34,559 bases of DNA from Candidatus Omnitrophota bacterium (GTDB lineage Bacteria; Omnitrophota; Gorgyraeia; Duberdicusellales; 4484-171). Where the stretch lies: assembly GCA_016935525.1 (NCBI GenBank), contig JAFGQU010000002.1, positions 1 to 34,559 on the forward strand. Direction: 5' to 3'. Every line of letters starts with the position of its first letter. The stretch's first letter is position 1. Below, piece by piece: positions 17,797 through 26,772 of this stretch. The notes beneath the pieces are model-generated. The model was not told the DNA's origin. It saw only the letters and a program-made list of their open reading frames with translations, and searched no databases. Made by a program: the position numbers and the translations under genes.

Positions 17797-17828
17797 ACCC
17801 TAAGGCGTAATGCCTTAGGGTAGTTTTA
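17797..17828 (+). terminator. Hairpin terminator/attenuator before the caspase-like gene
   Basis: ACCCTAAGGC, loop gtaat, GCCTTAGGGT forms a perfect 10-bp stem, with a short weak T-tract (agtttta). The arms match the attenuators at 12280 and 19662. It lies 68 bp beyond the 1791-aa gene and 104 bp before the next start. It may terminate the first gene or attenuate read-through into the second. Confidence 0.75.
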
Positions 17829-17931
17829 CTAAGTTGTGGGATCTATTAAGATTTTTCTCACATAAAAAGATATCTACACGTCACGGTATAGATAAAAGCT
17901 ACGGATAATTTTTAAAATAAAAGGGGTTATC
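17829..17931 (+). promoter_or_regulatory. Short leader of the caspase-like gene
   Basis: It contains a 6-bp hairpin TATCTA/TAGATA (17871-17894) followed by AAAGCTACGGATAA, and an AGGGG ribosome site seven bases before the ATG. No promoter matching the TTGAAA-18-TATACA pattern is evident. No GEMM core was found. Confidence 0.4.
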
Positions 17932-19242
17932 ATGAAGATGTTTAAATATCTGTTACTCTTTACATTATGTCTGTGCCTATGGTTACCTCAAGCATTCTCT
18001 TTTTCATTATGCGATAACGACAGCTGTTCCGGCCAGAAACGGGAACATACCTACCGGCCACCAGCGACCTCAAGCGGTGGCGGCGGGTCAAATTCATGGA
18101 CTCCTCCTTCCAATAATAACAATAATAGTGGAAACGACCATCACCATGATCATGATCACGATGACGATGATGATGACGGCCACCATAGCAGTAAACCGAA
18201 AATAAATTGGGAAGCGATCTTTCGCGAAGCCGCACTGACAGCGATGAAATTAGCAACTGAACTTATAGAACAGACAGGGATTACCATTAGTTCCCCCACT
18301 CCTCAAATTAACCTTTCTTTATGGGAACATTTAACTCCCGGAGAACAAGTCCATTTAGCAGATCTTGCAGTTGCAACAAGCACTAATCCTACCGTTATCC
18401 ATAAAGGAGCTGACGGAATTATTGAACGCCGTGCTCTAATAATTGGATCAAATAACTATCCCAGTCCTACGACAGACCTTTGGTTAGGCAATCATTCTAT
18501 GAGAAACGATGCAGCCTTAGCGATCGATACCCTGGAAAGATCCGGATACACTATAATTCATTATGAAAACCCCACAAAAGAAGAAATAATTGCTGCAGTA
18601 AACTCTGTTTCGCAATTAGAAGATGGTGACGATGAAACATTCATCTTCATGGTCGGGCATGCACTCGAAGATGGTGTCACAAAAGAAATATTTGGCTATG
18701 CGCCCTATGATTATAGCGAACAATATAGCGAAATCCTTATTGATAACAAATTAATAAGAAAGGACCCTATATATCGTCAAATCATAAGCCCAATATTAGA
18801 AACCACGGCGGTATCTTCAGAAGATATGGCGAGAGAACTCATTCAATTCGATGGAGATCTCGTAACCATGTTTGATTTCTGTCATGCTGGGTCGTTCAAC
18901 GCATATGCTGCGATTGACCGTATTACCGTAGATGATGAAGATACTGTAAATACGCCCACAACAATTTCTATTTCTGGATCGGATAGAGACCATAATGAAA
19001 TGATTTCACGATGTGTCGATTGCACTGGCTTTATGTATGCTGTTAATTTAAGTGGCGCAAACACTTATGCTCTTTTCTCCCCTTTTGCAAGACGGACATT
19101 AAATAATGTACAGGAACGACAGGATACAAATGGGAATTCTCCCATATCTGAGATCATAAGCAACGCCTTTACTGATGCCTACAATAGTGATCAGACTTTA
19201 CGAGATAATGGGGCAACTATTATGGAAAATTCAACTCCTTAA
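17932..19242 (+). CDS. Secreted caspase-family (metacaspase-like) protein
   Basis: A 436-residue protein with a signal peptide (YLLLFTLCLCLWLPQAFS, cleavage near residue 23-25). A low-complexity linker follows: Gly/Ser/Asn-rich at about 47-67, then a His/Asp run at about 69-85 that could bind metal. Residues about 165-430 match the caspase-like C14 fold: ERRALIIGSNNYP (first strand), MRNDAALAIDTLERSGY (the helix and strand typical of these folds), DETFIFMVGHALEDG with catalytic His243, and VTMFDFCHAGSF with catalytic Cys317. Both catalytic residues are present in the expected order and context. It is flanked by the two giant proteins on the same strand. As an exported protease it could act on them or on foreign cells. 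The ribosome site AGGGG supports this start. Confidence 0.88.
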   Translation: MKMFKYLLLFTLCLCLWLPQAFSFSLCDNDSCSGQKREHTYRPPATSSGGGGSNSWTPPSNNNNNSGNDHHHDHDHDDDDDDGHHSSKPKINWEAIFREAALTAMKLATELIEQTGITISSPTPQINLSLWEHLTPGEQVHLADLAVATSTNPTVIHKGADGIIERRALIIGSNNYPSPTTDLWLGNHSMRNDAALAIDTLERSGYTIIHYENPTKEEIIAAVNSVSQLEDGDDETFIFMVGHALEDGVTKEIFGYAPYDYSEQYSEILIDNKLIRKDPIYRQIISPILETTAVSSEDMARELIQFDGDLVTMFDFCHAGSFNAYAAIDRITVDDEDTVNTPTTISISGSDRDHNEMISRCVDCTGFMYAVNLSGANTYALFSPFARRTLNNVQERQDTNGNSPISEIISNAFTDAYNSDQTLRDNGATIMENSTP

Positions 19243-19311
19243 TCTTTGTAAGTATTTTTCTGTTTTAAATAGCAGGAAACATGCGGGTTTCCCAGATAAT
19301 GCCTTCATCTC

Positions 19312-19341
19312 TTGCATTTTTACCTATTAAAATGGTATATA
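19312..19341 (+). promoter_or_regulatory. Candidate promoter of the 2308-aa gene leader
   Basis: TTGCAT, an 18-bp spacer and TATATA, with aaaatgg directly before the -10 as in the 11919-11948 promoter. The implied leader is about 380 nt. An alternative TATAAT lies at about 19395 but has no good -35. Confidence 0.5.
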
Positions 19342-19491
19342 TTAATTGGATATATAAGGCTACTGAAAACAAAAGTTTGCCACGTGTGCTTGCATTATAA
19401 TTTGGAAATATGGTATATCGATATGGTTGTCTCTGTCCATATCTTATTAGATGATAGCAGCTTAGAGGCTGCGTAAAGATAACTGACAATC
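19342..19491 (+). other. Upstream part of the second riboswitch leader
   Basis: Gene-free sequence with two clear hairpins: GATATGG/CCATATC (19420-19443, 10-base loop) and GCAGC/GCTGC (19457-19472). Neither belongs to the aptamer core. They may be a separate structured element or folding aids. Confidence 0.45.
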
Positions 19492-19638
19492 TGGTATCTC
19501 TTGAAAAAGGCAAACTAAGGGCGACCTTAGGACGTCCGGAAACGGACCGCGAATCGCCTAGAACCGAATTCATTCTGGTTCTGTGGCTGGTTCGTGGCAA
19601 AGCTACCTTTCCTTACAAACCGGAAAGAGGGGCTGCCA
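19492..19638 (+). promoter_or_regulatory. Variant GEMM-I riboswitch aptamer 2
   Basis: P1 is formed by TGGTA (19492-19496) with TGCCA (19634-19638), extended by CTCT (19498-19501) with AGAG (19626-19629). The core GAAAAAGGCAAAC precedes P2, CTAAGG-GCGA-CCTTAG, with a GNRA tetraloop, then GACG. Between this and GGCAAAGCTACC-CTTTCC...GGAAAG sits an insertion: GTCCG-GAAA-CGGAC plus a long imperfect stem (CGAATC, GCC, AGAACC pairing with GGTTCT, GGC, GGTTCG). The position matching G20 is A. The insertion site matches aptamer 1, so the two form one variant class. Confidence 0.75.
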
Positions 19639-19661
19639 AGTAGATGTGTATACGCATTTAT

Positions 19662-19707
19662 AACCCTAAGGTAGTGTGCCTAAAATTGCCTTAGGGTTTT
19701 TTGTTTT
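19662..19707 (+). terminator. Attenuator between riboswitch 2 and 2308-aa gene
   Basis: AACCCTAAGG (19662-19671) pairs with CCTTAGGGTT (19689-19698), followed by a T-rich tract, 20 bp before the start codon. The arms share CTAAGG and CCTTAG with P2 of the aptamer, so P2 and terminator strands could exchange partners. Confidence 0.88.
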
Positions 19708-19727
19708 TCAGGACATAGGAAATGAAA

Positions 19728-22700
19728 ATGCGAAAAAAGCGGTTAATCAATTCCATAATCCGGATAGCTATTATATGGGGTATTCTCGGTAATATATCTC
19801 TCCCCGGATACAACCAGGCCCTCGACGGAATGGAATTTTCTACTCAGGGTGAATGGGTCATCAACGCCTTTTTAGCTTCAAATGGCGGCGACTGGGGCGC
19901 CGCGCAGGCAGCCTGGGAAGCCGAACGTAACGATTGGCTGAGAAGCCAGGGATTGGTTGACTCTTCCCAAAACAACCAACAACAGGGTGATCAACCGATG
20001 ACTGCGGCGCAGGCCGGTGAAGGTGCGTACGGCCGGGGAATGGATCTCTATTTAAGCCAGCATCCCGGCGCAGATCCTGCCTCTCCAGAAGCCCAAGCGT
20101 ATGCGACTGCCGCGGCAACTCAAGCCTATATGCAATATGCCGAGGCACACCCGGAATCTGTGCCCTGGGTACAGGATGAACACGGAACCTGGATAAATTT
20201 AGACAGTATCGCCCACTCAATACGCGTGGCGGCCGTAGAAAACGGCGCGCTGACTAACCCGGCCGCAGCCTATGTGACCGATGCTAACGGCAACCAGATC
20301 CATATCCAGGAATATAGTGTTCATGTGCAAAACCAAATCGCCGCCGTTTATCAACAGGGAGGTTTTCCTTTATCCGTTGCGATGGATATTCTCAATAACA
20401 GTGAAGGCTTAGCCCCTGAGCAGATAGGGTTAGAGATATTTAATACCGCTGAATACCGAACTGCTTTTGAAGTCGCGACAGAAACCGAATTACCTCAAGC
20501 GATAAATATCAGCGTCCGTTTCGACGCGTTCGGAGAAGTACAGATCACCCAACTTACGGCGCAGCAGGTCCTTGCCCGAGGATATTCGGTCGAAACCGTT
20601 GCCGATGTGTTCGGATATGGAGTGGAGACGATAACAACCGATAACGGGACACAACAGGTATTTACTGTAGAATCTGATGGAATGGTTTTTGCCGTTGATA
20701 CTAGCGGGATGCCGATGGGTATTTTTGACGGCGATCAGTTCGTCTCGTTTGCCCCTTCTCCTACTATGACAGCATCTCCTACGGTAGCGATGGCTGTGGG
20801 GCCCAGCGCATTTGCCGGGGCAAGCGGAGTGAATATTAATTGTGCGGTAGAAGTCATTCGTGAGTTAAGTCGGGAGTATTATTATAACCTTCCCACTTTC
20901 GATGAACCGTTTCAGTATTATGATGACGTTCCGAGCGATGAGCAGATATATGACACTATTGTTTCTCTGAGCGGCATCGAGCCTGATGTCGGTACGCTTG
21001 TTCCCCTTCACATCGTATTTGCGGCTTTAGGTCAATTCGATGTGCCGGTATATCTTCAGATCGGTATGGCTGCGACGGATTTACCTGACGGGTTTAGAGG
21101 TGCTGCTTTACTTTCTGAACATTTTGAAACAGTAGAAGTAAATGACGGAGTAATCAGTCCTCTCAATGATACAGCAAATATAACTGCTGATATTCAAGAC
21201 AGTTGGTCAGGGGCGGTAATTGGATTAAGAACAGACGCTTATGAGCCTATTGTGGGGAATGCGATTATTGAACCGGAGACAATTATTGGTGCGAACGTAT
21301 ATGGGCGATGGGATCCCGTCCCGCTTGAAAGCTCAATATCATTCCAGGTAATGGGATATGTTGATGCCCAGAGTGTTTGGGGATATGCCGAAACCTCCGC
21401 AATGGGACAACCGGTGCAGTTTCCTATTATAGTACCGGTGGGTGCAGTAGAGGTGAATGATCTGCCTGTGGGACCAGACGGACAAGCACCGGCAGTACTT
21501 GAGCCAAATGCGACAGTGAACGCCGGATCGACATATTCAGCCCTTATCGGGGGGGTATGGACGGATATCGAAATAAATACATCAGTAGAGATGACGGTAT
21601 TAGGCCCTGCCGATGACGGCGAAGTATTCGCCATGATCAGTTCACCCATTTACGGAAATACCCAAATCATAGTCAATAGCCAGAATGTGACTATGGATGA
21701 GGGGACAATCCCGGCGCAGTTCCCTGCGATAGGGTCGTTAACTATTGAAGGGCCGATTGCAACACATCATATCCGTCCGGACGGACTTGTCGAACGGGAC
21801 GGTGAGATCGTCGATCCGGCAGGAGGAGCTTATACGTCAGTTGAATTTTCTCCATTTGGATTCGTGGCAATAACCGATGCCGGTACGCCGGAGGTTTTTG
21901 TGTATACCGTAGACGGCCAGCTGATCTCCTACGGAACATTGGAAACGGCCCGGCAGACTGATCCGCAAAGTATTGCTCAGGCAACTCCGTTTCAGCCGCG
22001 TACGGATGCCCTCTATTCTCCGGCGACAACGCCCGGTATCAGTGTGAATCCGTATATGGAATTCAGGAGGAATTACGTAGAATACGCTCCGGGAGAAGGA
22101 TCGTTCACCTATACGGGAGCCCCGATATATTTCGTCGATGCTCATCTCGGACACAGCAGGAGTTATTATGATTATCAGCCCGACCTCAGTTCGGTATTAT
22201 TAGATGGTGCCCCATCGCGGGCTGTTGCTGAGCATGGGTCGACTTATTTACATATTGTGGATAGCCTTAACGGCCCGCGGTTAGCGATTAGTTCTATCGT
22301 CGATTTTAACCATATTTCACAAAGTGATGTCGCGTTTAATTCGGCAATGTTGAGTACTATCCCGTATACTTTATCGTTAAATGATCCTGGCTGGGGAGGA
22401 GCCGGTTGGGCCGAACGGGTCATGGTTATAAATCAATCAGGAGAAATTGACGCTTTATACACTCTTTGGTCAAGAGATTCGCGGCAGACTTTAGATCAAT
22501 ACATTGATGGCGATTTGCCGGAATTACAGATCACCGTTCACGCGATAGATGCGCAGAATAGCGCATATATTACTTTTGTGGATCCGGCAACTGGTGATAC
22601 TGAATATGGATTCCTTTATCTTACGCCGACGGAAAAAATCGGGATTATGCAGGAATACGAATCTATGCTGGCACTTGATCCCGACACGATCAATCCTGAT

Positions 22701-25700
22701 TTAAATGCTCTGGGTTCTCAATTGGGTACATTCCCCGATGCGGTCGTCTATAGCGGAGTCGACATGAACGCTATTGGGATTGTTGACGAAGATACACAAG
22801 TAATTCCTTGTGGGTATGACCCCGATGTGGAATTAGTGGGAGTTATATTCGTTCAGGGTGAGAATGTTAATTTTGGATATATGAGGGATACCTTTTTTGA
22901 TTCAAATTCTTTGCCGGCAGCCGGCAGCGGTTCGGCAGGATTTGCTGAATATACGTTTACTGGCCGTGAAAACGTACAGTATATCATCGGTGAACCCGGC
23001 ACACCGTACGAATATTATTCAGAAACGCCCACAGCGGGAGAGACGGTCTCGATCGTGTTTCAGGATGCCGGAAATGTGATGTATTTTGTGACGGCTGACG
23101 GCATGATGGGTACGATAGAATTGGACCGGGATGTTATCAGTGTCGACAGCTTTACTCCTAATCTTGATATCCCGCTTTTTCAAGGTGCCGAGCCGGATGA
23201 TATCAACCAATATATTGAAGGTTTCATCAGAGGAAATGATAGAAACTTAGGAGAAGCTTTCAGAGACGTTGCTTTAGGAACAGTACGACTGCTTTTTATC
23301 CCCGTGGAACTTGCCGGAGCGGGTATGTTCTGGGCCGCGGGACAATTACGCAGTGCGGGAACAGAGGTATTTGGCGGCGAGCCATATACCGAAGCATATA
23401 ACGGCCTTGCTAATCTTATTGTTTTTAATGCCGTGGGCGGAGATCCGGCAGCCCTTGCCGCCGAGCTGGGTCTTGATACCAGTGATTGGAACGTAACCGA
23501 TTGGAATAATTTTAATGAGACTGTTTCTCAGATGAGTACCTTGGGTATTATGCGGCAAGGATTTACGCAATCCGACGATGCGGCGGCAAAAGTAGGATTC
23601 TTCGTCGCGGGATCGTTAACCGTATATTTCGATATGATGGTTATCGGCGGGCAATTCAGGATGTTAACTGCCGCCGGTGTCCCTGCTGGAGCATTAAGGG
23701 TAGGGCAATTTGCCATGGGAGCACATTACTTTGGCGGGCTGGCCCAGGGAATTACCAGCGGGCAACTCTCACCGGATGAAATCATTTTCGATCTGGGGAC
23801 ATTATTTACGGGAAGCGCTCTTACCGGTGCGACCACTGCCGGTTTTAATGCTCGTGATGCGATGCGCCAAGCTCAGGAATCAGGGGCATTCTACGTCGGA
23901 GCAAGACCGATGCAGGCGGCATGGAATGCGGTAAGAGGTTCTGTTGCCCGCGATACGACATTGATTGTCGGTACCTGTATTTTGACCGAATTTTTTGGTG
24001 TTGATCCTATGCTTGCCGGCGGTTTCAGCTCCGTTTCATTCCCAGTTGTCCAAAGAGGGGCTACCTGGGCTTACCTTCGTCTTGCCAGTAATGTACAGGT
24101 ACAACCAACGACAGTCACCCTGGGAAGCGGTGAAACGATTACTGTTCAAGATATCATCGTAACTATAGGAAGACTGGAAGTTTCCCGGACAAGGATAGCC
24201 CAGACTCCCGACGGTGAAATCCTTGTCGGCGGACGGTTTAACATCAGTCAAGGCCAGGGATTTGATTATGTAAGAGGTGTCGTCGGCGAGCAAGTGGCAA
24301 ATATACTTACAGAACAATACGGAGTAACTTCTTCAGCTCAAGGGACGATGACTATGCAGGCAGTTCCCGGTACGACACAAATAGAATTCATGATACGCGT
24401 ATCCGGAACCACAACATCCGGGCCAGCTCCGGTAACACAATGGACAGCACTTCCTGCCGGCGGTAGTATGCCTCTTATATCGGCACCGTCGACCTCAGGA
24501 ATGCTTACTGCCGGTGATGCGATTCCAATATATAATTGGCCGACATACAGGGAAGTTCGCGCAGAGGCTCTTGTCCCGGCTTTCAGTTTAACCGGTACAT
24601 CAACCGGCCAGGTAAATATTATTCCTACATATAACAGCACTGAACCGCCGGTACAAATCGTACAGGGTGACGGTGAATATTATCCGACCGGGCGGGTTAC
24701 TCCTTCGGGCAATCCGATTTATTGGAACCCGGTTTCTCGCACCGAAGGGCCTGCGGAAATCATGGATGATGGACAGTGGGGTGTTATTCCTTATGCTGGA
24801 GGAGTACCGCCGGCAATTGTCGAAGCGATGGATTTCTATATGCCCGACGTAACCGACCCGAACGTAAGGAATGAGGTAAGCCGGCAACTGATGAACGTTC
24901 TTGAACAGCAGGGAGAAACATCGATATTATATCCTAATAGCCCAAATTATACCGAATTAGTCTATACCGACCAGTGGGGAAACCGTAGGCCTATCCCAAT
25001 GAACCTGGATACCGCGCGTCTCTATCTAGAAGCGGCGAATTCCGTTCTTTCTCTGAATAATAATCCTCAATATCAAACAGTAGCTGCGGGAATCGTATTT
25101 TCTCTCGATCCGCTCCAGGCGTATATGTACGGACAAATGGCAAGACGGTACGCCCAATTCGGCGAAAATAATCAGATCGTCCAGGGTGTAGGCACGGTCT
25201 ATTCCGGAGGTGACCCTGTAGCTCATGCGATACAGGTTATTACCGACGGACTGAATTTTGATTTTCTCACCGATGGTCAAAAACATAACCTTGTAACTAC
25301 CGGACAAGTCGCAAGGACAGGTGACCTAAGACCAAACCAGTTCTATCCCGAGATCATAACTTTTATAAGCGAAACTCCGTTCAATTCTACGACATTTACC
25401 GTGGCAGTAAACGACGGCACCGTTACCCCCTCATTCGTCACCGAAGGCGGCGTACAGCTATTTTCAGTATCTGATGCGAACGTACAAAATGTCATCGGTA
25501 ATATGCGTTTTGACCAGGGATTTACCGGACAGCAATTACTGCAATACGCTCAAAATCTGGCACCGGGGACAAGTTTAATGATGACCGGTAATGGCCAACT
25601 CTGTTTTGTCCAGGAAAGTCCTGCGGTCGCGACTTCGCTTAATAACATGGTCCGCTCAAACCAGGCAGGGATCAATACGCTCCAAGTCATTGATTACGGA

Positions 25701-26654
25701 ATCAATCAAGGAGAAGGACCGAATGGGTCTGGTTATATCATATTAGGATTCCCAGCAGGATATGTACCATTGGATGCAGCGTTAAATGATCCTGCGAACC
25801 GTAGCGCAAGAAATAGTATTCATGCTCAGGTATACGCTCAGTTACGTGCTCTAAGTTATGGTGGTATGCGCGTAAATTTAGATCGAGGTAATTTCTTAGT
25901 AAACGTGGAACAAGATGCAAACGGCTTCCGGGTAACAGTAGTCGTCATCGATACCAACCGCTATACGGTCAGCGGTAATGATTATACCGAACAAATGGAT
26001 GCCTTATTGTTCTCTATAAGCCCGAACGCCCGCAGTCAGGGAGCCGGGGTCAACCCCAGCGGGATCACCCCTATCGCCGAAGGAGTCACCCCGCCATGGG
26101 CCCGACCGGCAACAGATTATAGTCCTACCGAACGGCGCAATTTCAGGACGGATATCATTTTCCAACCCGGTATACGTACCATTGATATAGGGGGCGCCGA
26201 AGGAAACTTTAGTACTGCCCTTACGATGGTAAACCCTGACGCGGCCGAAATCGTCAATCTTGATCCCGGACTCGACCGGTCTTTGGCCGGGATAGCTGTC
26301 GTAGGAGGCGATCATTTTATAACTCACGTACCCGCTTCCGGGGAATCCACCGGATATCCTGACGGTTATTTTGATAGCGTAACGATCAACTATCTTAATC
26401 TTGACAGCTCAAAACCCGATCAACTAGCAATATTACGGGGGGTATTAGGTGAATCATATGATATTTTAGCTCCGGGTGGTGGGATATTCATCGCTGTAGA
26501 AGAACCGTTACTCGCTGAAGACCGGGCAAATTTATTAACAAGCATGGGATTCCAAGATGTGACGATCGTAGAAATGCCGGAATACTGGCCACGTACCCCT
26601 TATGTCTCCGGAGACCGTAGCGGACATTATCTGGTCATAGGATACCATCCCTAA
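19728..26654 (+). CDS. Giant exported protein: C39-like protease domain and C-terminal methyltransferase-like domain
   Basis: 2308 residues. The ATG at 19728 is preferred to one six bases earlier: AGGA is seven bases upstream, and the N-terminus MRKKRLINSIIRIAII then aligns with MRHGHLINSIVRITII of the 1791-aa paralog. The first 340 or so residues are homologous between the two. A C39-like segment follows, with INCAVEVI (Cys372) and SEHFETVEV (His465), then ISPLND. The middle is beta-rich. A hydrophobic Gly/Ala-rich region spans about 1180-1440. The last 180 or so residues resemble a class I SAM methyltransferase: RTIDIGGAEGNFS (motif I, Asp at about 2153), IVNLDP, a YFDSVTINYLN strand and LAPGGGIFIAVEEP. 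Such a domain is unusual on an exported protein. This C-terminus is unrelated to that of the paralog, whereas the N-terminal part is shared. Riboswitch-controlled. Confidence 0.83.
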   Translation: MRKKRLINSIIRIAIIWGILGNISLPGYNQALDGMEFSTQGEWVINAFLASNGGDWGAAQAAWEAERNDWLRSQGLVDSSQNNQQQGDQPMTAAQAGEGAYGRGMDLYLSQHPGADPASPEAQAYATAAATQAYMQYAEAHPESVPWVQDEHGTWINLDSIAHSIRVAAVENGALTNPAAAYVTDANGNQIHIQEYSVHVQNQIAAVYQQGGFPLSVAMDILNNSEGLAPEQIGLEIFNTAEYRTAFEVATETELPQAINISVRFDAFGEVQITQLTAQQVLARGYSVETVADVFGYGVETITTDNGTQQVFTVESDGMVFAVDTSGMPMGIFDGDQFVSFAPSPTMTASPTVAMAVGPSAFAGASGVNINCAVEVIRELSREYYYNLPTFDEPFQYYDDVPSDEQIYDTIVSLSGIEPDVGTLVPLHIVFAALGQFDVPVYLQIGMAATDLPDGFRGAALLSEHFETVEVNDGVISPLNDTANITADIQDSWSGAVIGLRTDAYEPIVGNAIIEPETIIGANVYGRWDPVPLESSISFQVMGYVDAQSVWGYAETSAMGQPVQFPIIVPVGAVEVNDLPVGPDGQAPAVLEPNATVNAGSTYSALIGGVWTDIEINTSVEMTVLGPADDGEVFAMISSPIYGNTQIIVNSQNVTMDEGTIPAQFPAIGSLTIEGPIATHHIRPDGLVERDGEIVDPAGGAYTSVEFSPFGFVAITDAGTPEVFVYTVDGQLISYGTLETARQTDPQSIAQATPFQPRTDALYSPATTPGISVNPYMEFRRNYVEYAPGEGSFTYTGAPIYFVDAHLGHSRSYYDYQPDLSSVLLDGAPSRAVAEHGSTYLHIVDSLNGPRLAISSIVDFNHISQSDVAFNSAMLSTIPYTLSLNDPGWGGAGWAERVMVINQSGEIDALYTLWSRDSRQTLDQYIDGDLPELQITVHAIDAQNSAYITFVDPATGDTEYGFLYLTPTEKIGIMQEYESMLALDPDTINPDLNALGSQLGTFPDAVVYSGVDMNAIGIVDEDTQVIPCGYDPDVELVGVIFVQGENVNFGYMRDTFFDSNSLPAAGSGSAGFAEYTFTGRENVQYIIGEPGTPYEYYSETPTAGETVSIVFQDAGNVMYFVTADGMMGTIELDRDVISVDSFTPNLDIPLFQGAEPDDINQYIEGFIRGNDRNLGEAFRDVALGTVRLLFIPVELAGAGMFWAAGQLRSAGTEVFGGEPYTEAYNGLANLIVFNAVGGDPAALAAELGLDTSDWNVTDWNNFNETVSQMSTLGIMRQGFTQSDDAAAKVGFFVAGSLTVYFDMMVIGGQFRMLTAAGVPAGALRVGQFAMGAHYFGGLAQGITSGQLSPDEIIFDLGTLFTGSALTGATTAGFNARDAMRQAQESGAFYVGARPMQAAWNAVRGSVARDTTLIVGTCILTEFFGVDPMLAGGFSSVSFPVVQRGATWAYLRLASNVQVQPTTVTLGSGETITVQDIIVTIGRLEVSRTRIAQTPDGEILVGGRFNISQGQGFDYVRGVVGEQVANILTEQYGVTSSAQGTMTMQAVPGTTQIEFMIRVSGTTTSGPAPVTQWTALPAGGSMPLISAPSTSGMLTAGDAIPIYNWPTYREVRAEALVPAFSLTGTSTGQVNIIPTYNSTEPPVQIVQGDGEYYPTGRVTPSGNPIYWNPVSRTEGPAEIMDDGQWGVIPYAGGVPPAIVEAMDFYMPDVTDPNVRNEVSRQLMNVLEQQGETSILYPNSPNYTELVYTDQWGNRRPIPMNLDTARLYLEAANSVLSLNNNPQYQTVAAGIVFSLDPLQAYMYGQMARRYAQFGENNQIVQGVGTVYSGGDPVAHAIQVITDGLNFDFLTDGQKHNLVTTGQVARTGDLRPNQFYPEIITFISETPFNSTTFTVAVNDGTVTPSFVTEGGVQLFSVSDANVQNVIGNMRFDQGFTGQQLLQYAQNLAPGTSLMMTGNGQLCFVQESPAVATSLNNMVRSNQAGINTLQVIDYGINQGEGPNGSGYIILGFPAGYVPLDAALNDPANRSARNSIHAQVYAQLRALSYGGMRVNLDRGNFLVNVEQDANGFRVTVVVIDTNRYTVSGNDYTEQMDALLFSISPNARSQGAGVNPSGITPIAEGVTPPWARPATDYSPTERRNFRTDIIFQPGIRTIDIGGAEGNFSTALTMVNPDAAEIVNLDPGLDRSLAGIAVVGGDHFITHVPASGESTGYPDGYFDSVTINYLNLDSSKPDQLAILRGVLGESYDILAPGGGIFIAVEEPLLAEDRANLLTSMGFQDVTIVEMPEYWPRTPYVSGDRSGHYLVIGYHP

Positions 26655-26726
26655 CCCTAAGGACGTCCTCTCAATCAAACACGACTTTTTTATTGTTATA
26701 CACGGTGATTTTACACTTCCAATGCC

Positions 26727-26772
26727 CCTATATGTTACATTTTAGGTCTGTCCTTTTTTGTAACATTTAGGG
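26727..26772. repeat. RAYT-associated hairpin, right-hand copy
   Basis: CCCTATATGTTACA (26727-26740) and TGTAACATTTAGGG (26759-26772) form a 14-bp inverted repeat with one mismatch around ggtctgtcc. The repeat overlaps the transposase 3' end, and the stop codon lies within it. Confidence 0.85.

Noticed and set aside
17932-26654. CBASS-type anti-phage system built from caspase-like effectors and cyclic dinucleotides
   Set aside because: No CD-NTase or cytoplasmic cyclic-nucleotide-sensing effector is present, and the caspase-like protein has a signal peptide.
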